The notes under the pieces are model-generated. The model ran no database searches. It saw nothing but the letters and a program-made list of their open reading frames with translations, and was not told the DNA's origin. Shown here piece by piece: positions 1-7,397 of a stretch of DNA of 41,656 nt. The stretch spans positions 37,232 to 78,887 of the forward strand of contig JACPMJ010000001.1 in NCBI GenBank assembly GCA_016186045.1, written 5' to 3'. Both the position numbers and the translations under genes were made by a program. The stretch is from Candidatus Uhrbacteria bacterium. GTDB lineage: Bacteria > Patescibacteriota > Patescibacteriia > JACQRZ01. Every line of letters begins with the position of its first letter. Positions within the stretch are counted from its first letter, which is position 1.

Positions 1-952
1 TATCTATACCGTCTTGTACCAGACTTGAAAAATCCATTTTTCCTGCATCATCAATAATCCTTGGCGCTTTCAGATGATATTTGTTGCCAAGTAAAAAATC
101 ATTTGGATCATGTGCTGGTGTTATTTTGAGCGATCCTGTTCCAAAGAGCGGATCCACATATTCATCGGCAATGATAGGCAACTCCCTATTTACAAGAGGC
201 AATAAAGCCACCTTCCCAATACTCTCCTTATATCTCTCATCAGTGGGATTGACCGCTACCGCAGTATCGCCAAACATGGTTTCAGGGCGTGTAGTGGCAA
301 TAGTGAGAAACGTATCCATTCCCTGAATTTTATAACGGATATAATACAATTTTCCATCTTCTTCCGTATGCTGTACCTCATCATCAGCAAGGGTTGATGT
401 GCATCGAGGACACCAGTTCACAATACGATTTCCTCGATAAATAAGCCCATCTTGGTACATTTTTACAAAAATCTCAGATACTGCGCGTGAGAGCCCTTGG
501 TCCAGCGTATATCGTTCTCGAGACCAATCACAGCTTGCGCCAACTTTCCTGATTTGTTTTCGTATGGTACCTCGGGATTGTTCTATATATTCATCCACTC
601 TTTGAAGAAACGCCTCTTTGCCAAGCTGATGACGAGTGAGCCCTTCTTTTGCAAGAATACTCTCTACTTTATTTTGCGTTGCAATGGTCGCATGGTCTGT
701 GCCCGGCAGCCACAGCGTCTTATCTCCCTTCATACGATGATATCGAGTCATAACGTCCTGCAAGGTGAGCGCAAGCGTATGTCCGATATGCAAACTGCCC
801 GTCATATTTGGCGGCGGCATTATGATGGAAAACGACCGTTCGTATTTTTTTGTTGTATCCGGATTGAAATATCCTGATTTTTCCCACATGTCGTAAATTT
901 TATCCTCAAATTCATCGGGGCGATATATTTTTTCAATCATATGGTCTTTCAT
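1..952 (-). CDS. valS: Valine--tRNA ligase, N-terminal part (runs off window)
   Basis: This is the first ~317 codons of a class I aminoacyl-tRNA synthetase that charges tRNA-Val in the cytoplasm; the rest lies before base 1. The reverse-strand translation begins MKDHMIEKIYRPDEFE and carries the HIGH signature at residues 55-58 inside PPPNMTGSLHIGH. That form is typical of ValS; IleS has a GPPYANG-type lead-in. GTDHATIATQ, the WCPRC zinc-like pair and the start of the editing (CP1) region with TTRPET follow. The KMSKS loop lies outside the window. I chose the ATG at 950-952; a second in-frame ATG four codons later is possible. There is no SD before either. It is divergent from the tRNA-Ile gene across an AT-rich 164-bp spacer. 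Identity is very secure. Confidence 0.96.
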   Translation of the reverse strand, partial: MKDHMIEKIYRPDEFEDKIYDMWEKSGYFNPDTTKKYERSFSIIMPPPNMTGSLHIGHTLALTLQDVMTRYHRMKGDKTLWLPGTDHATIATQNKVESILAKEGLTRHQLGKEAFLQRVDEYIEQSRGTIRKQIRKVGASCDWSRERYTLDQGLSRAVSEIFVKMYQDGLIYRGNRIVNWCPRCTSTLADDEVQHTEEDGKLYYIRYKIQGMDTFLTIATTRPETMFGDTAVAVNPTDERYKESIGKVALLPLVNRELPIIADEYVDPLFGTGSLKITPAHDPNDFLLGNKYHLKAPRIIDDAGKMDFSSLVQDGID

Positions 953-1059
953 AGTAAGTGACGAGAAGTTATAGTTTAGAGGGTGTAAGTAAATATATCA
1001 TATTAAAATAAAAATGGTAAAATATCATATCATACTAAAATAGTACACTATAATATTCT

Positions 1060-1088
1060 TTGACAAATTTTTTTTTTCATTTTATTAT
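1060..1088 (+). promoter_or_regulatory. Sigma-70-type promoter for tRNA-Ile
   Basis: TTGACA at 1060-1065, a 17-bp T-rich spacer, then TATTAT at 1083-1088 (5 of 6 matches to TATAAT). The predicted start is near 1095, about 20 bases before the tRNA. The same transcript could read on into the SPFH gene. The rest of the 953-1116 spacer is AT-rich with imperfect ATATCATAT repeats and holds no gene. Confidence 0.7.
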
Positions 1089-1116
1089 ATTTATATTGAT
1101 ATATGGGTGAATATAT

Positions 1117-1192
1117 GGGCCAATAGCTCAGGGGTTAGAGCACCACTCTTATAAAGTGGGGGTCGATGGTTCAAATCCATCTTGGCCCACCA
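1117..1192 (+). tRNA. tRNA-Ile (UAU anticodon), CCA encoded
   Basis: A full cloverleaf folds by eye. The acceptor GGGCCAA (1117-1123) pairs perfectly with TTGGCCC (1182-1188). The D stem is GCTC/GAGC. The anticodon stem is CCACT/AGTGG around loop CTTATAA (1148-1154), giving anticodon TAT at 1150-1152. The T stem is GATGG/CCATC with loop TTCAAAT. The discriminator is A, followed by encoded CCA (1190-1192). The UAU anticodon reads AUA isoleucine codons directly. Most bacteria use a CAU tRNA modified to lysidine by TilS instead. The isoleucine-like body (GGTCGATGGTTC) supports Ile identity. Confidence 0.95.
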
Positions 1193-1262
1193 AAACGTCT
1201 GTCCCATGACATGAACACTAAAATTGTTCAGAGAAATTATTCATAAATATTTTATAAAAAAT

Positions 1263-2003
1263 ATGGAGATTCTTATTGTCGCGCTTATTGTCGTCGGATT
1301 CATTGCAAAGGGATTTCATGTGATCAATCAATTTGAGCGGGGCGTCATTCTTACGCTTGGAAAATACACCGGAACAAAAAAACCGGGACTTATTTGGCTC
1401 GTCCCGATTTTTCAGAAATTATTGCGTGCCGATCTTCGTGTCACAACACTTGATATTCCAAAACAAGAGGTCATCACCAAAGATAATGTGCCGGTGTACA
1501 TTAACGGCGTGGTGTATTTTTTAGTTGAAAAACCGGAAAATGCCATTCTTGGCGTGCAAAACTATGCCTATGCCATATCGCAATATGCGCAAGCCGCGCT
1601 CAGGGATGGTGTTGGCAGGATTGAGCTTGATACCCTTCTTACGGAGCGAGAAGAGGTTGCAAATACCATAGAACGATTAGTGGAGCAGGAGATCAGTGGT
1701 TGGGGCATTAAGATTATTTCAATAAAAATACAAGACATTGAGCTTCCGGCAGATATGAAGCGGATTATGGCGCGGCAGGCGGAGGCGGAACGGGAGCGCA
1801 GGGCGGTGATTATTCAGGCAGAAGGTGAGCTTACTGCATCAGAAAACTTAAAAAAAGCAGCAATAAATCTTACCTCTATACCAGGAGGGCTTTCTTTACG
1901 TGCGCTTACCACTATTGAAAAATCAGAAAAAGCCACTATTTTTGCGGTTCCTTTTGAGATATTTGAAGGGTTTAAAGGGCTGATACATAAAAATGAGGTA
2001 TAA
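1263..2003 (+). CDS. SPFH/stomatin-prohibitin family membrane protein
   Basis: A 246-residue protein with one N-terminal membrane segment (about residues 2-17, rich in Ile and Val). An SPFH (band 7) domain follows: NQFERGVILTLGKY, the RVTTLDIPKQEVITKDNVPV strand pair, and the DTLLTEREEV region. A charged helix with the stomatin hallmark MARQAEAERERRA comes next. Stomatins and prohibitins form oligomeric rings on membrane microdomains and modulate proteases or channels. The usual partner, an NfeD protein, is not adjacent. ATG 1263 is chosen over an upstream TTG (1224) because the membrane segment starts immediately after it. It lies 70 bases after tRNA-Ile and may share its transcript. No SD is visible. 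Confidence 0.9.
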   Translation: MEILIVALIVVGFIAKGFHVINQFERGVILTLGKYTGTKKPGLIWLVPIFQKLLRADLRVTTLDIPKQEVITKDNVPVYINGVVYFLVEKPENAILGVQNYAYAISQYAQAALRDGVGRIELDTLLTEREEVANTIERLVEQEISGWGIKIISIKIQDIELPADMKRIMARQAEAERERRAVIIQAEGELTASENLKKAAINLTSIPGGLSLRALTTIEKSEKATIFAVPFEIFEGFKGLIHKNEV

Positions 2004-2052
2004 TAAAAAGGCGATAGATAACTCGTTACATTACTCATAACACACACTATCA

Positions 2053-2058
2053 TATAAT
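2053..2058 (+). promoter_or_regulatory. Candidate -10 element for the methyltransferase gene
   Basis: A perfect TATAAT ends 11 bases before the ATG at 2070. A start about 7 bases downstream of it would leave a leader of only about 5 bases, so the mRNA would be nearly leaderless. No good -35 is visible at 16-18 bp spacing. Confidence 0.35.
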
Positions 2059-2069
2059 AATACTACTCT

Positions 2070-2633
2070 ATGCCCATGCAAGATGTGAGAGGAGGAACAA
2101 TTCTCCTCAATGTTTTAGAAATCATTAAGAAATTGGATATTAAAGAATCATATGTCATTGCGGATCTTGGATGTGGCGGCGCCGGACATTTTGTAGGTCC
2201 ACTTGCCAGACTTACGGGAAAAACAGGGAAGGTCTACGCGCTTGACGTGCAAAAAGGAGTTCTTGAGGTAGTAAAAGGGAAGATGGCACAGCAAAATATC
2301 ACAAACGTGGAATATGTGTGGTCTGATTTGGAAACATACGGAGCCGCGGCAATACCAGACGGTTCGTGCGATCTTACATTTCTTGTCAATGTTCTTTTCC
2401 AAAATACCGATCATGCGGCGATTCTGAAGGAGAGCGCGCGTTTCTTGCGTATTGGCGGACGGCTTGTTATCATTGATTGGAGACATATTGCGTCTCCTTT
2501 TGGACCGCCACAACATATCCGCGTTGATCCAAAAAAAATAAAAGACCTTGGATTTTCGCTCGGACTTGCTTGGTTTGATGAGTTTGATGCGGGGCCGTAT
2601 CACTTTGGTCTTGTTTTTAGAAAAGATTCTTAA
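2070..2633 (+). CDS. Class I SAM-dependent methyltransferase (UbiE/Methyltransf_11-like)
   Basis: A 187-residue soluble protein with the Rossmann-like methyltransferase core. Motif I (SAM-binding loop) is VIADLGCGGAGHF near residue 30. The acidic end of strand 2 is VYALDVQ. The order DGSCDLTFLVNVLFQ then LRIGGRLVIIDWR matches motifs post-I to III. The substrate cannot be told from sequence. The closest style is UbiE/ArsM-type small-molecule methyltransferases, but there are no arsenic-binding cysteines and no quinone genes nearby. It is followed 17 bases later by a small membrane protein gene, so the two are probably co-transcribed. The start context is CTCTATG with no SD. Confidence 0.85.
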   Translation: MPMQDVRGGTILLNVLEIIKKLDIKESYVIADLGCGGAGHFVGPLARLTGKTGKVYALDVQKGVLEVVKGKMAQQNITNVEYVWSDLETYGAAAIPDGSCDLTFLVNVLFQNTDHAAILKESARFLRIGGRLVIIDWRHIASPFGPPQHIRVDPKKIKDLGFSLGLAWFDEFDAGPYHFGLVFRKDS

Positions 2634-2650
2634 GTTGTTATCTCTACTCT

Positions 2651-3073
2651 ATGAACATACAACAGTTTTTTGAGATATCCTTTTGGCTCACCCCGCATCC
2701 CGGACCCATTGACATACAAACAACGATCTTTTTTCTCGTATTATTTGGGAGTGGCATTGTGGGGAAAATTGGACTTAAAATTTTTGGAAAACAACGTAAG
2801 ACAATTCTCACAAAACCGGAGAAAAAACTTTTTTCAAAAATTGAAAGTCTCTGTCTGACCATGGGATCGCTTGGTCTTGCTTGGCTCTTTTTCGCTTATG
2901 AAAATATTTCTTTCCTCTCAGGAAGATATTTCTTTGTCCTCTGGTGTGTCTCGCTTGGTATCTGGATCTATCTCATCTGGCATTACTATGACACGGAAAT
3001 GCGGCCGGAGATAGCTGTTTTAAAAGAACGGGAACAGCTGGAAAAGTATTTGCCGAAGAAGAGGGGTATATAG
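2651..3073 (+). CDS. Small membrane protein of unknown function
   Basis: A 140-residue protein that I do not recognise. Three hydrophobic segments can be seen: about residues 26-45 (FFLVLFGSGIVGKIG), 70-90 (LTMGSLGLAWLFFAYE) and 98-118 (FFVLWCVSLGIWIYLIW). It ends in a charged tail (EMRPEIAVLKEREQLEKYLPKK) that looks helical and cytoplasmic. It sits 17 bases after the methyltransferase gene and shares the same CTCTATG start context without an SD. A palindromic repeat follows it. No catalytic motif is evident. Confidence 0.75.
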   Translation: MNIQQFFEISFWLTPHPGPIDIQTTIFFLVLFGSGIVGKIGLKIFGKQRKTILTKPEKKLFSKIESLCLTMGSLGLAWLFFAYENISFLSGRYFFVLWCVSLGIWIYLIWHYYDTEMRPEIAVLKEREQLEKYLPKKRGI

Positions 3074-3082
3074 TTTTTCATC

Positions 3083-3167
3083 TGTCATCCCGAGCAAAGT
3101 CGAGGGATCTGCGTGCAATGTATATCTACGCAGATTCCTCCACTCCTTACAGTCGGTCGGAATGACA
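3083..3167. repeat. Palindromic intergenic repeat (TGTCATCCCGAGC family)
   Basis: An 85-bp element bounded by TGTCAT (3083-3088) and its inverse ATGACA (3162-3167). The inner arms are CCGAGcaaagTCGAGGGATC and, near the far end, AGTCGGTCGGAATGAC. The centre is an 8-bp hairpin, ATCTGCGT (3107-3114) with ACGCAGAT (3128-3135). It belongs to the same TGTCATCC/GGATGACA class seen at 6247-6275 and 22028-22123. No coding capacity. Confidence 0.8.
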
Positions 3168-3264
3168 CAAGGACGATTTTTTGATGTTTCTTCACCAGCC
3201 TTATATTCTCTATGGTGTCCAAAAAAACATTCCCTCTGTTCCGCAATAAAATTTTTATTTTTGT

Positions 3265-3651
3265 ATGTCTCAAAAAACACCCAAACAGATACTTGGAGCG
3301 CGCGGAGAACGGCTTGCGGCAGAATATTTACAAAACAAAGGATACACTATCCTTGAAAAAAATTTTAGCGTCCATAAGATCGGAGAAATAGATCTCATCG
3401 CTCAAAAAGGCGATGAGATTGTTTTTATAGAGGTGAAAACGCGCACCGGCAATCAATATGGTTATCCGGAAGAGGCGGTGGATTATTGGAAGGCAAAAAA
3501 GATCTCTCGCGCGGCGCGGCACTTTCTTTATCTGCGACAGCTTGACAATACGTATGTAAGATTTGACATCATTTCCGTGCATATTGATGAGAAAAATAAC
3601 GTCCATACAATACGGCACAATGAAAACATTCCGCTTGCTCTCAACTATTGA
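3265..3651 (+). CDS. yraN: YraN/UPF0102 family endonuclease-like protein
   Basis: A 128-residue protein with the YraN pattern: an N-terminal helix GARGERLAAEYLQNKGY, then GEIDLIA (residues 40-46) and FIEVKTR (54-60). Together these give the E...D...ExK arrangement of the restriction-endonuclease-like fold. The family has been suggested to act in Holliday-junction or DNA processing, but its role remains poorly defined. In many bacteria it sits near rnhB and lepB; neither is here. Length is normal for the family (about 115-130). ATG 3265 follows a T-rich stretch without an SD. The stop is TGA. Confidence 0.92.
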   Translation: MSQKTPKQILGARGERLAAEYLQNKGYTILEKNFSVHKIGEIDLIAQKGDEIVFIEVKTRTGNQYGYPEEAVDYWKAKKISRAARHFLYLRQLDNTYVRFDIISVHIDEKNNVHTIRHNENIPLALNY

Positions 3652-3681
3652 CAGAATTTCTAAAGATGTGGATAACCCCCC

Positions 3682-3710
3682 CTGAAATGTTCTTTGAAAT
3701 ATGCTATGCT
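3682..3710 (+). promoter_or_regulatory. Extended -10 promoter of the surface-protein locus
   Basis: CTGAAA at 3682-3687 (4 of 6 to TTGACA), 17-bp spacer, TATGCT at 3705-3710 preceded by TGC, which makes an extended -10. The predicted start near 3717 gives a leader of about 130 bases before the ATG at 3849. It is the best promoter candidate in the 3652-3848 gap. Confidence 0.5.
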
Positions 3711-3720
3711 TACTTATGAA

Positions 3721-3804
3721 GATGTGGAGAAGTCCGCATCAAGAATTTTTTGACTATGCTTTCTGCGCGTGTTTAACAAGGGTCGAACCAAATACGCACA
3801 GAAA
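3721..3804 (+). promoter_or_regulatory. Structured 5' leader with two hairpins
   Basis: The first hairpin lies right at the predicted mRNA start: GATGTGGA (3721-3728), loop GAAG, TCCGCATC (3733-3740), 8 bp with one G-U pair. It is followed by AAGAATTTTTT. The second is TTTCTGCGCGT (3760-3770) with ACGCACAGAAA (3794-3804), 10 bp with one mismatch and a 23-base loop. They could stabilise the message or act as a control leader for the abundant surface protein that follows. No known riboswitch was recognised. Confidence 0.4.
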
Positions 3805-3848
3805 AAAAGCGAAATAATAAATAAACTTAATAAAGATTTCATAATTCT

Positions 3849-5138
3849 ATGAAACATACACTTTACAGGATCGTAACAAAGGTTACGATTTTCGCCACAG
3901 TATTTCTCACGGTGCTCGGTGCCATCACGCCAAGCGCGTATGCGGCTGCGACAGCTTTTGATAGTGTCCTTATGCAACTAAGCAGAGTACAGGCATCAAC
4001 CATAACAAGTAGTACATTTACTATAAACCTTCCTGATAGCGGTACTGGTTGGGATGCGACAACCGCGTCTGATACTATATCCATAACTTTTGCCACGGGT
4101 ACGAATAATTGGACGATAGGTGCTAATTGGACGGGTACTGATTTTACTATACTTGATGGGAGCACCTCTGTAACAGTAAGCGCGGGAAATGTTGCCACAT
4201 CTGCAACGGCAGGAACTCAACCGACATATAACGCTTGCCTAACAGCAGGTAATGATTATGCCACTGTTTTTGTTAACTCTGCGGACCGCAAGTTTTGGTT
4301 TCGACGCTGTGGAGGAGGTGGAGGAACGGCTCCTAATACAAATGGTGGAAATATTATTATCACGATCGAAAGCGGAGGCACTGGCAGTATTACAACTCCT
4401 GCAGCTGGGAATAATTATCTTGTAACACTTGACATGGCGGATGAAGATACGCTATACGACATAACTAGACAAGTTGCGACCTCTATCATCGCATCAGATG
4501 CTGCCGGTCCCTCGGGCGTGCAAGCAACGGCGCCAACGCTTACGTTTGTAGTAGCGCAAGATACTACGGGTACCGGTGGTGCTACGTGCAGTGGATTTTC
4601 TGCTATAACTGCGACAACTACATTTGGGTTTAATACCTTAGTTTCGACTCAAGTGAATAATGCTACCAGTACTATTTGTACGACGGTCTCTTCTACTAAT
4701 TCATCTCTTACTGTGCGAGTGTACATCTCGTCACAATATGGAGGACTCAATAGAAGCTCGGGGAGTAATTTTATCAATAACGCCGGTACCGGTGGATCAG
4801 CGTACTCTTCTGCAACGCAAAAAACACTTACAGTAGGGACAAATACTGATGATGGTATATGCGTGATGGATTCGGGAGATACTGGAGCCTCAGATACAGG
4901 GACTATTACATCTATATCCCCATATAACGGAACATGCAACTATACGAGTATGACTGGAACTGAAACACTTGGGACAATTCCAACACTTGCTACAGGAGGT
5001 CTTCAGCCAGTTTGGACCGCTACCGTAAGTAGTAATTCAGCGGCAACACATCTTCTTCCGCGTGTCGCAATAAGCGCGGCAACTACGGCAGGCACCTATA
5101 CTGATACCTATTACATTACGGCAGCAGCTACTTTCTAA
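3849..5138 (+). CDS. Exported beta-rich surface protein (signal peptide, no anchor)
   Basis: A 429-residue protein with a Sec signal peptide (residues 1 to about 32, ending PSAYA). The mature part is almost free of Lys and Arg and very rich in Thr, Ser, Gly and Ala, typical of beta-sandwich surface layer or fibre proteins. A few Cys (for example near YNACL, RRCGGG, GATCSG, TICTT, GICVMD, GTCNYT) could form disulfides. It ends in GTYTDTYYITAAATF, a terminal beta strand like the last strand of WxL or spore-coat-U/pilin-type domains. No C-terminal membrane anchor is present. It is the first gene of the surface locus and a paralogue of the frameshifted gene at 6284-7382. The product could be an S-layer or fibre subunit; this is inference. 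Confidence 0.8.
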   Translation: MKHTLYRIVTKVTIFATVFLTVLGAITPSAYAAATAFDSVLMQLSRVQASTITSSTFTINLPDSGTGWDATTASDTISITFATGTNNWTIGANWTGTDFTILDGSTSVTVSAGNVATSATAGTQPTYNACLTAGNDYATVFVNSADRKFWFRRCGGGGGTAPNTNGGNIIITIESGGTGSITTPAAGNNYLVTLDMADEDTLYDITRQVATSIIASDAAGPSGVQATAPTLTFVVAQDTTGTGGATCSGFSAITATTTFGFNTLVSTQVNNATSTICTTVSSTNSSLTVRVYISSQYGGLNRSSGSNFINNAGTGGSAYSSATQKTLTVGTNTDDGICVMDSGDTGASDTGTITSISPYNGTCNYTSMTGTETLGTIPTLATGGLQPVWTATVSSNSAATHLLPRVAISAATTAGTYTDTYYITAAATF

Positions 5139-5175
5139 ATATATTAAATAATTCGCATAACCCCATGCTGTGTAT

Positions 5176-6093
5176 ATGAAAAAATATATATATCTCGGAT
5201 TCATTGTGATTGCCGGGTTACTTCTGTGGACTCATGATACTCATGCGCTCACCATACAACCGGTAACACTTGATGAGCTCACATTAAGTCCAGGAGAGTC
5301 AATAACAAAAAATATTAAATTAACGAATGATGGCTCTTCTCCTGTAACCGTCCAGCCAACATTCTATCAGGCTGAGGCAGCACTTTCAGAGGACGGATCC
5401 GCAAGTTATACAAAAGCGACATCAGAATCCACGCTTGCAAACTGGATTGTATTAAAAGATGGCGGGCAAGTGACATTACAGTCAAAGGAATCAAAGCTTG
5501 TTCCGCTATTCATTAGTATTCCACAAGATGCTCCTCCAGGTGGTCATTTTGCAATGATCGGGTGGGGAATACCGTCTTCTGTTGGAGACACTGGAGTTGG
5601 CATTTCAGGGCTTACCGGCGTGAATGTAGCTCTTGATGTGCGAGGGCAGACAGTAGAAAAAGGTGAGGTCACCTACTTTGGTACTGAAAACGGTGTCACA
5701 AAGTTTGATAAGCTTCCGATTACCTTTTTAGCTCGGTTTAATAATGGAGGGAATCGTCACTTCAAGCCGCAGGGTGATGTGAAGATTAAAAACATGTTTG
5801 GCAGTATCGTGACCGTGCTTCCATTTAACAATCTTCCGGGGACGGGAAATGTCTTACCGCGAAGTAATCGAGAGTATAAAGTCGTATGGGATTCAGGATT
5901 TGCCTTTGGCAAGTATACCGCGCTCTTTGATGTATCCATGGGCGGAGCGGGAAGCGCATCCAAAACATTTACCTTCTGGGTGCTCCCAACCGGACTTCTC
6001 GTTCTTTGGCTTATTATCGCGCTCGTTATTGTAGTAATTCTTGTTCTTCTTATCAAGAAGATGCTTGAGTCGGCGGGAACGATAAAGAAGTAA
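5176..6093 (+). CDS. DUF916-like membrane-anchored surface protein
   Basis: A 305-residue protein with a signal peptide (about 1-24, ending DTHA) and a single strong C-terminal membrane segment (about 272-297, LLVLWLIIALVIVVILVLLI) followed by KKMLE. The ectodomain has the immunoglobulin-like logic of DUF916/WxL-interacting proteins: LSPGESITKNIKLTNDG, then ANWIVLKDGGQVTL, then VPLFISIPQDAPPGGHFAMIGW. In Firmicutes such proteins sit beside WxL wall proteins and bind them. Here it lies between two genes for related beta-rich exported proteins. ATG 5176 is preferred to GTG 5170. It is followed by a clear terminator. The family assignment is by pattern only. Confidence 0.75.
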   Translation: MKKYIYLGFIVIAGLLLWTHDTHALTIQPVTLDELTLSPGESITKNIKLTNDGSSPVTVQPTFYQAEAALSEDGSASYTKATSESTLANWIVLKDGGQVTLQSKESKLVPLFISIPQDAPPGGHFAMIGWGIPSSVGDTGVGISGLTGVNVALDVRGQTVEKGEVTYFGTENGVTKFDKLPITFLARFNNGGNRHFKPQGDVKIKNMFGSIVTVLPFNNLPGTGNVLPRSNREYKVVWDSGFAFGKYTALFDVSMGGAGSASKTFTFWVLPTGLLVLWLIIALVIVVILVLLIKKMLESAGTIKK

Positions 6094-6121
6094 TTTCCTG
6101 ATAAAAAAGTCTGATATACAA

Positions 6122-6152
6122 AAAACTCTCGGGTTCTTTCTCGAGAGTTTTT
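6122..6152 (+). terminator. Rho-independent terminator after the DUF916-like gene
   Basis: AAAACTCTCG (6122-6131), a 10-base loop, CGAGAGTTTT (6142-6151). The U-run forms the end of the stem. It ends the first part of the surface locus 28 bases after the stop codon. Confidence 0.8.
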
Positions 6153-6246
6153 ATGATATACTGAAAAGAGAAAATAACTCTCAAATATATAATTGCAAGG
6201 AAATAGAATGATCGTGGCAATTCTATAAATTGATCATGGCTCCACT

Positions 6247-6275
6247 GGGATCCCCACGCTTCGCTCGGGATGACA
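6247..6275. repeat. Half copy of the TGTCATCCCGAGC palindromic repeat
   Basis: GGGATCCCCACGCTTCGCTC followed by GGGATGACA is the reverse complement of a TGTCATCCCGAGCGAAGCG arm. Only one arm is visible. It sits just before the start of the frameshifted exported-protein gene, and the downstream reading frame stays open back through it (to 6230), though the likely start is ATG 6284. Confidence 0.65.
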
Positions 6276-6283
6276 GAACTATT

Positions 6284-7382
6284 ATGCAAAAACTCTTGCT
6301 TATTATATCAAAAACTCTTATTGGGTTTACGATATTTTTGTCGGTGTTTTTTCCTCATGCTCAATATGTATACGCCGGAGAGATAACCAACGCAAACGAT
6401 ACGCTGACCCGCCAAAAACAAAATACCGCGTCTCAACATACCATAGATTTTCGCCTTGCAAGTGGCTTTGACTTTGACGCGAGTGGAGGCAAGGATGTGC
6501 TCGCCATCCAATTTCCCACGACCTTTTCTTCCAGCGGCACATGGATCACCGGAGATCTTACCTTTTGGCAAGATCAGACCGGAAGTTCCGCCTCCACACT
6601 CACGCAAGTGACTATTGCGCAAGTAGTCTCCGGTGCAGGCACCTCCACAGGTTCCCTTACCTGTGATACAAATAATCAAGTAGGTATCGCCATTGATACG
6701 ACAAGCCTTATCTTTCGCGTCCAACCTTGTACCACCACCTATACGGCCTCTGATACCGGCGGCACAAACATTGGCGCCATGCGCCTCATCATCCTGAATG
6801 ATAGTGCAAACGGAGAATTCACAAATCCCGCGTCTGCGGACGTCACCGACATTTACCTTTGCGCTTACCACATCTACAACCCTCGCCACATGCCCAAGTA
6901 CCAGTCAATCCTCCGAGGGAACGATCAATTTTCCGAATCCTCTTTCATCGGGGGTTATTAATATAGCACAAACATATATCTGTACATACACCTTCACAAA
7001 TTCAGGAAACTCAACAAAGGCGACTATCTATGCCGCATCTGCAAACGCAAGCCTTACCGTATCCTCCTATCGCATACCGGATACCGCGTACACCTCAAAC
7101 TCTTCGCTCACGCTCTCCGCAGGCACTGAAAATTATGGCATCTGCATGGTAAGCAGTGGAGGAAGCTCAAATGCCACTGCGATATCGCCGTTTAATGGCA
7201 CCTGTACGACGTCAAGTTCTGACACAAGCGCGGGAGCCCTCACAACATCCATAGCCCCTCTCTGGAATACCACCGCAAATACCGCGTATGCGAATATTCT
7301 CACAAAACTTGCGATATCCTCAAATACCGAGGCGGGCACCTATACCGATACTATTTATGTTGTTGCCGCAGGAACGTTTTGA
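6284..7382 (+). pseudogene. Frameshifted paralogue of the 3849-5138 exported beta-rich protein
   Basis: Two overlapping frames together encode one exported protein. Frame A runs from ATG 6284 (signal peptide MQKLLLIISKTLIGFTIFLS, ending about YVYA) and loses sense after about 6845, then stops at 6961. Frame B is open to 7382, and from about 6845 it gives SPTFTFALTT and onward. Frame B matches the 3849-5138 product: its APTLTF corresponds to SPTFTF here, GICMVSSG to GICVMDSG, ISPFNGTC to ISPYNGTC, and both end AGTYTDT.YV/I..AA.TF. Comparison suggests a net loss of about 5 bases (or a gain of one) near 6841-6846. There is no homopolymer there, so a routine slippage site is unlikely. It may be a true pseudogene or an assembly error. 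The mature N terminus shares DTLTRQKQNTASQHTIDF with the next protein. Confidence 0.8.
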
Positions 7383-7397
7383 TGAGTTAAAATAATT

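Noticed and set aside
1-952. Isoleucyl- or leucyl-tRNA synthetase instead of ValS
   Set aside because: PPPNMTGSLHIGH and GTDHATIATQ are ValS-type; the IleS GPPYANG lead-in is absent.
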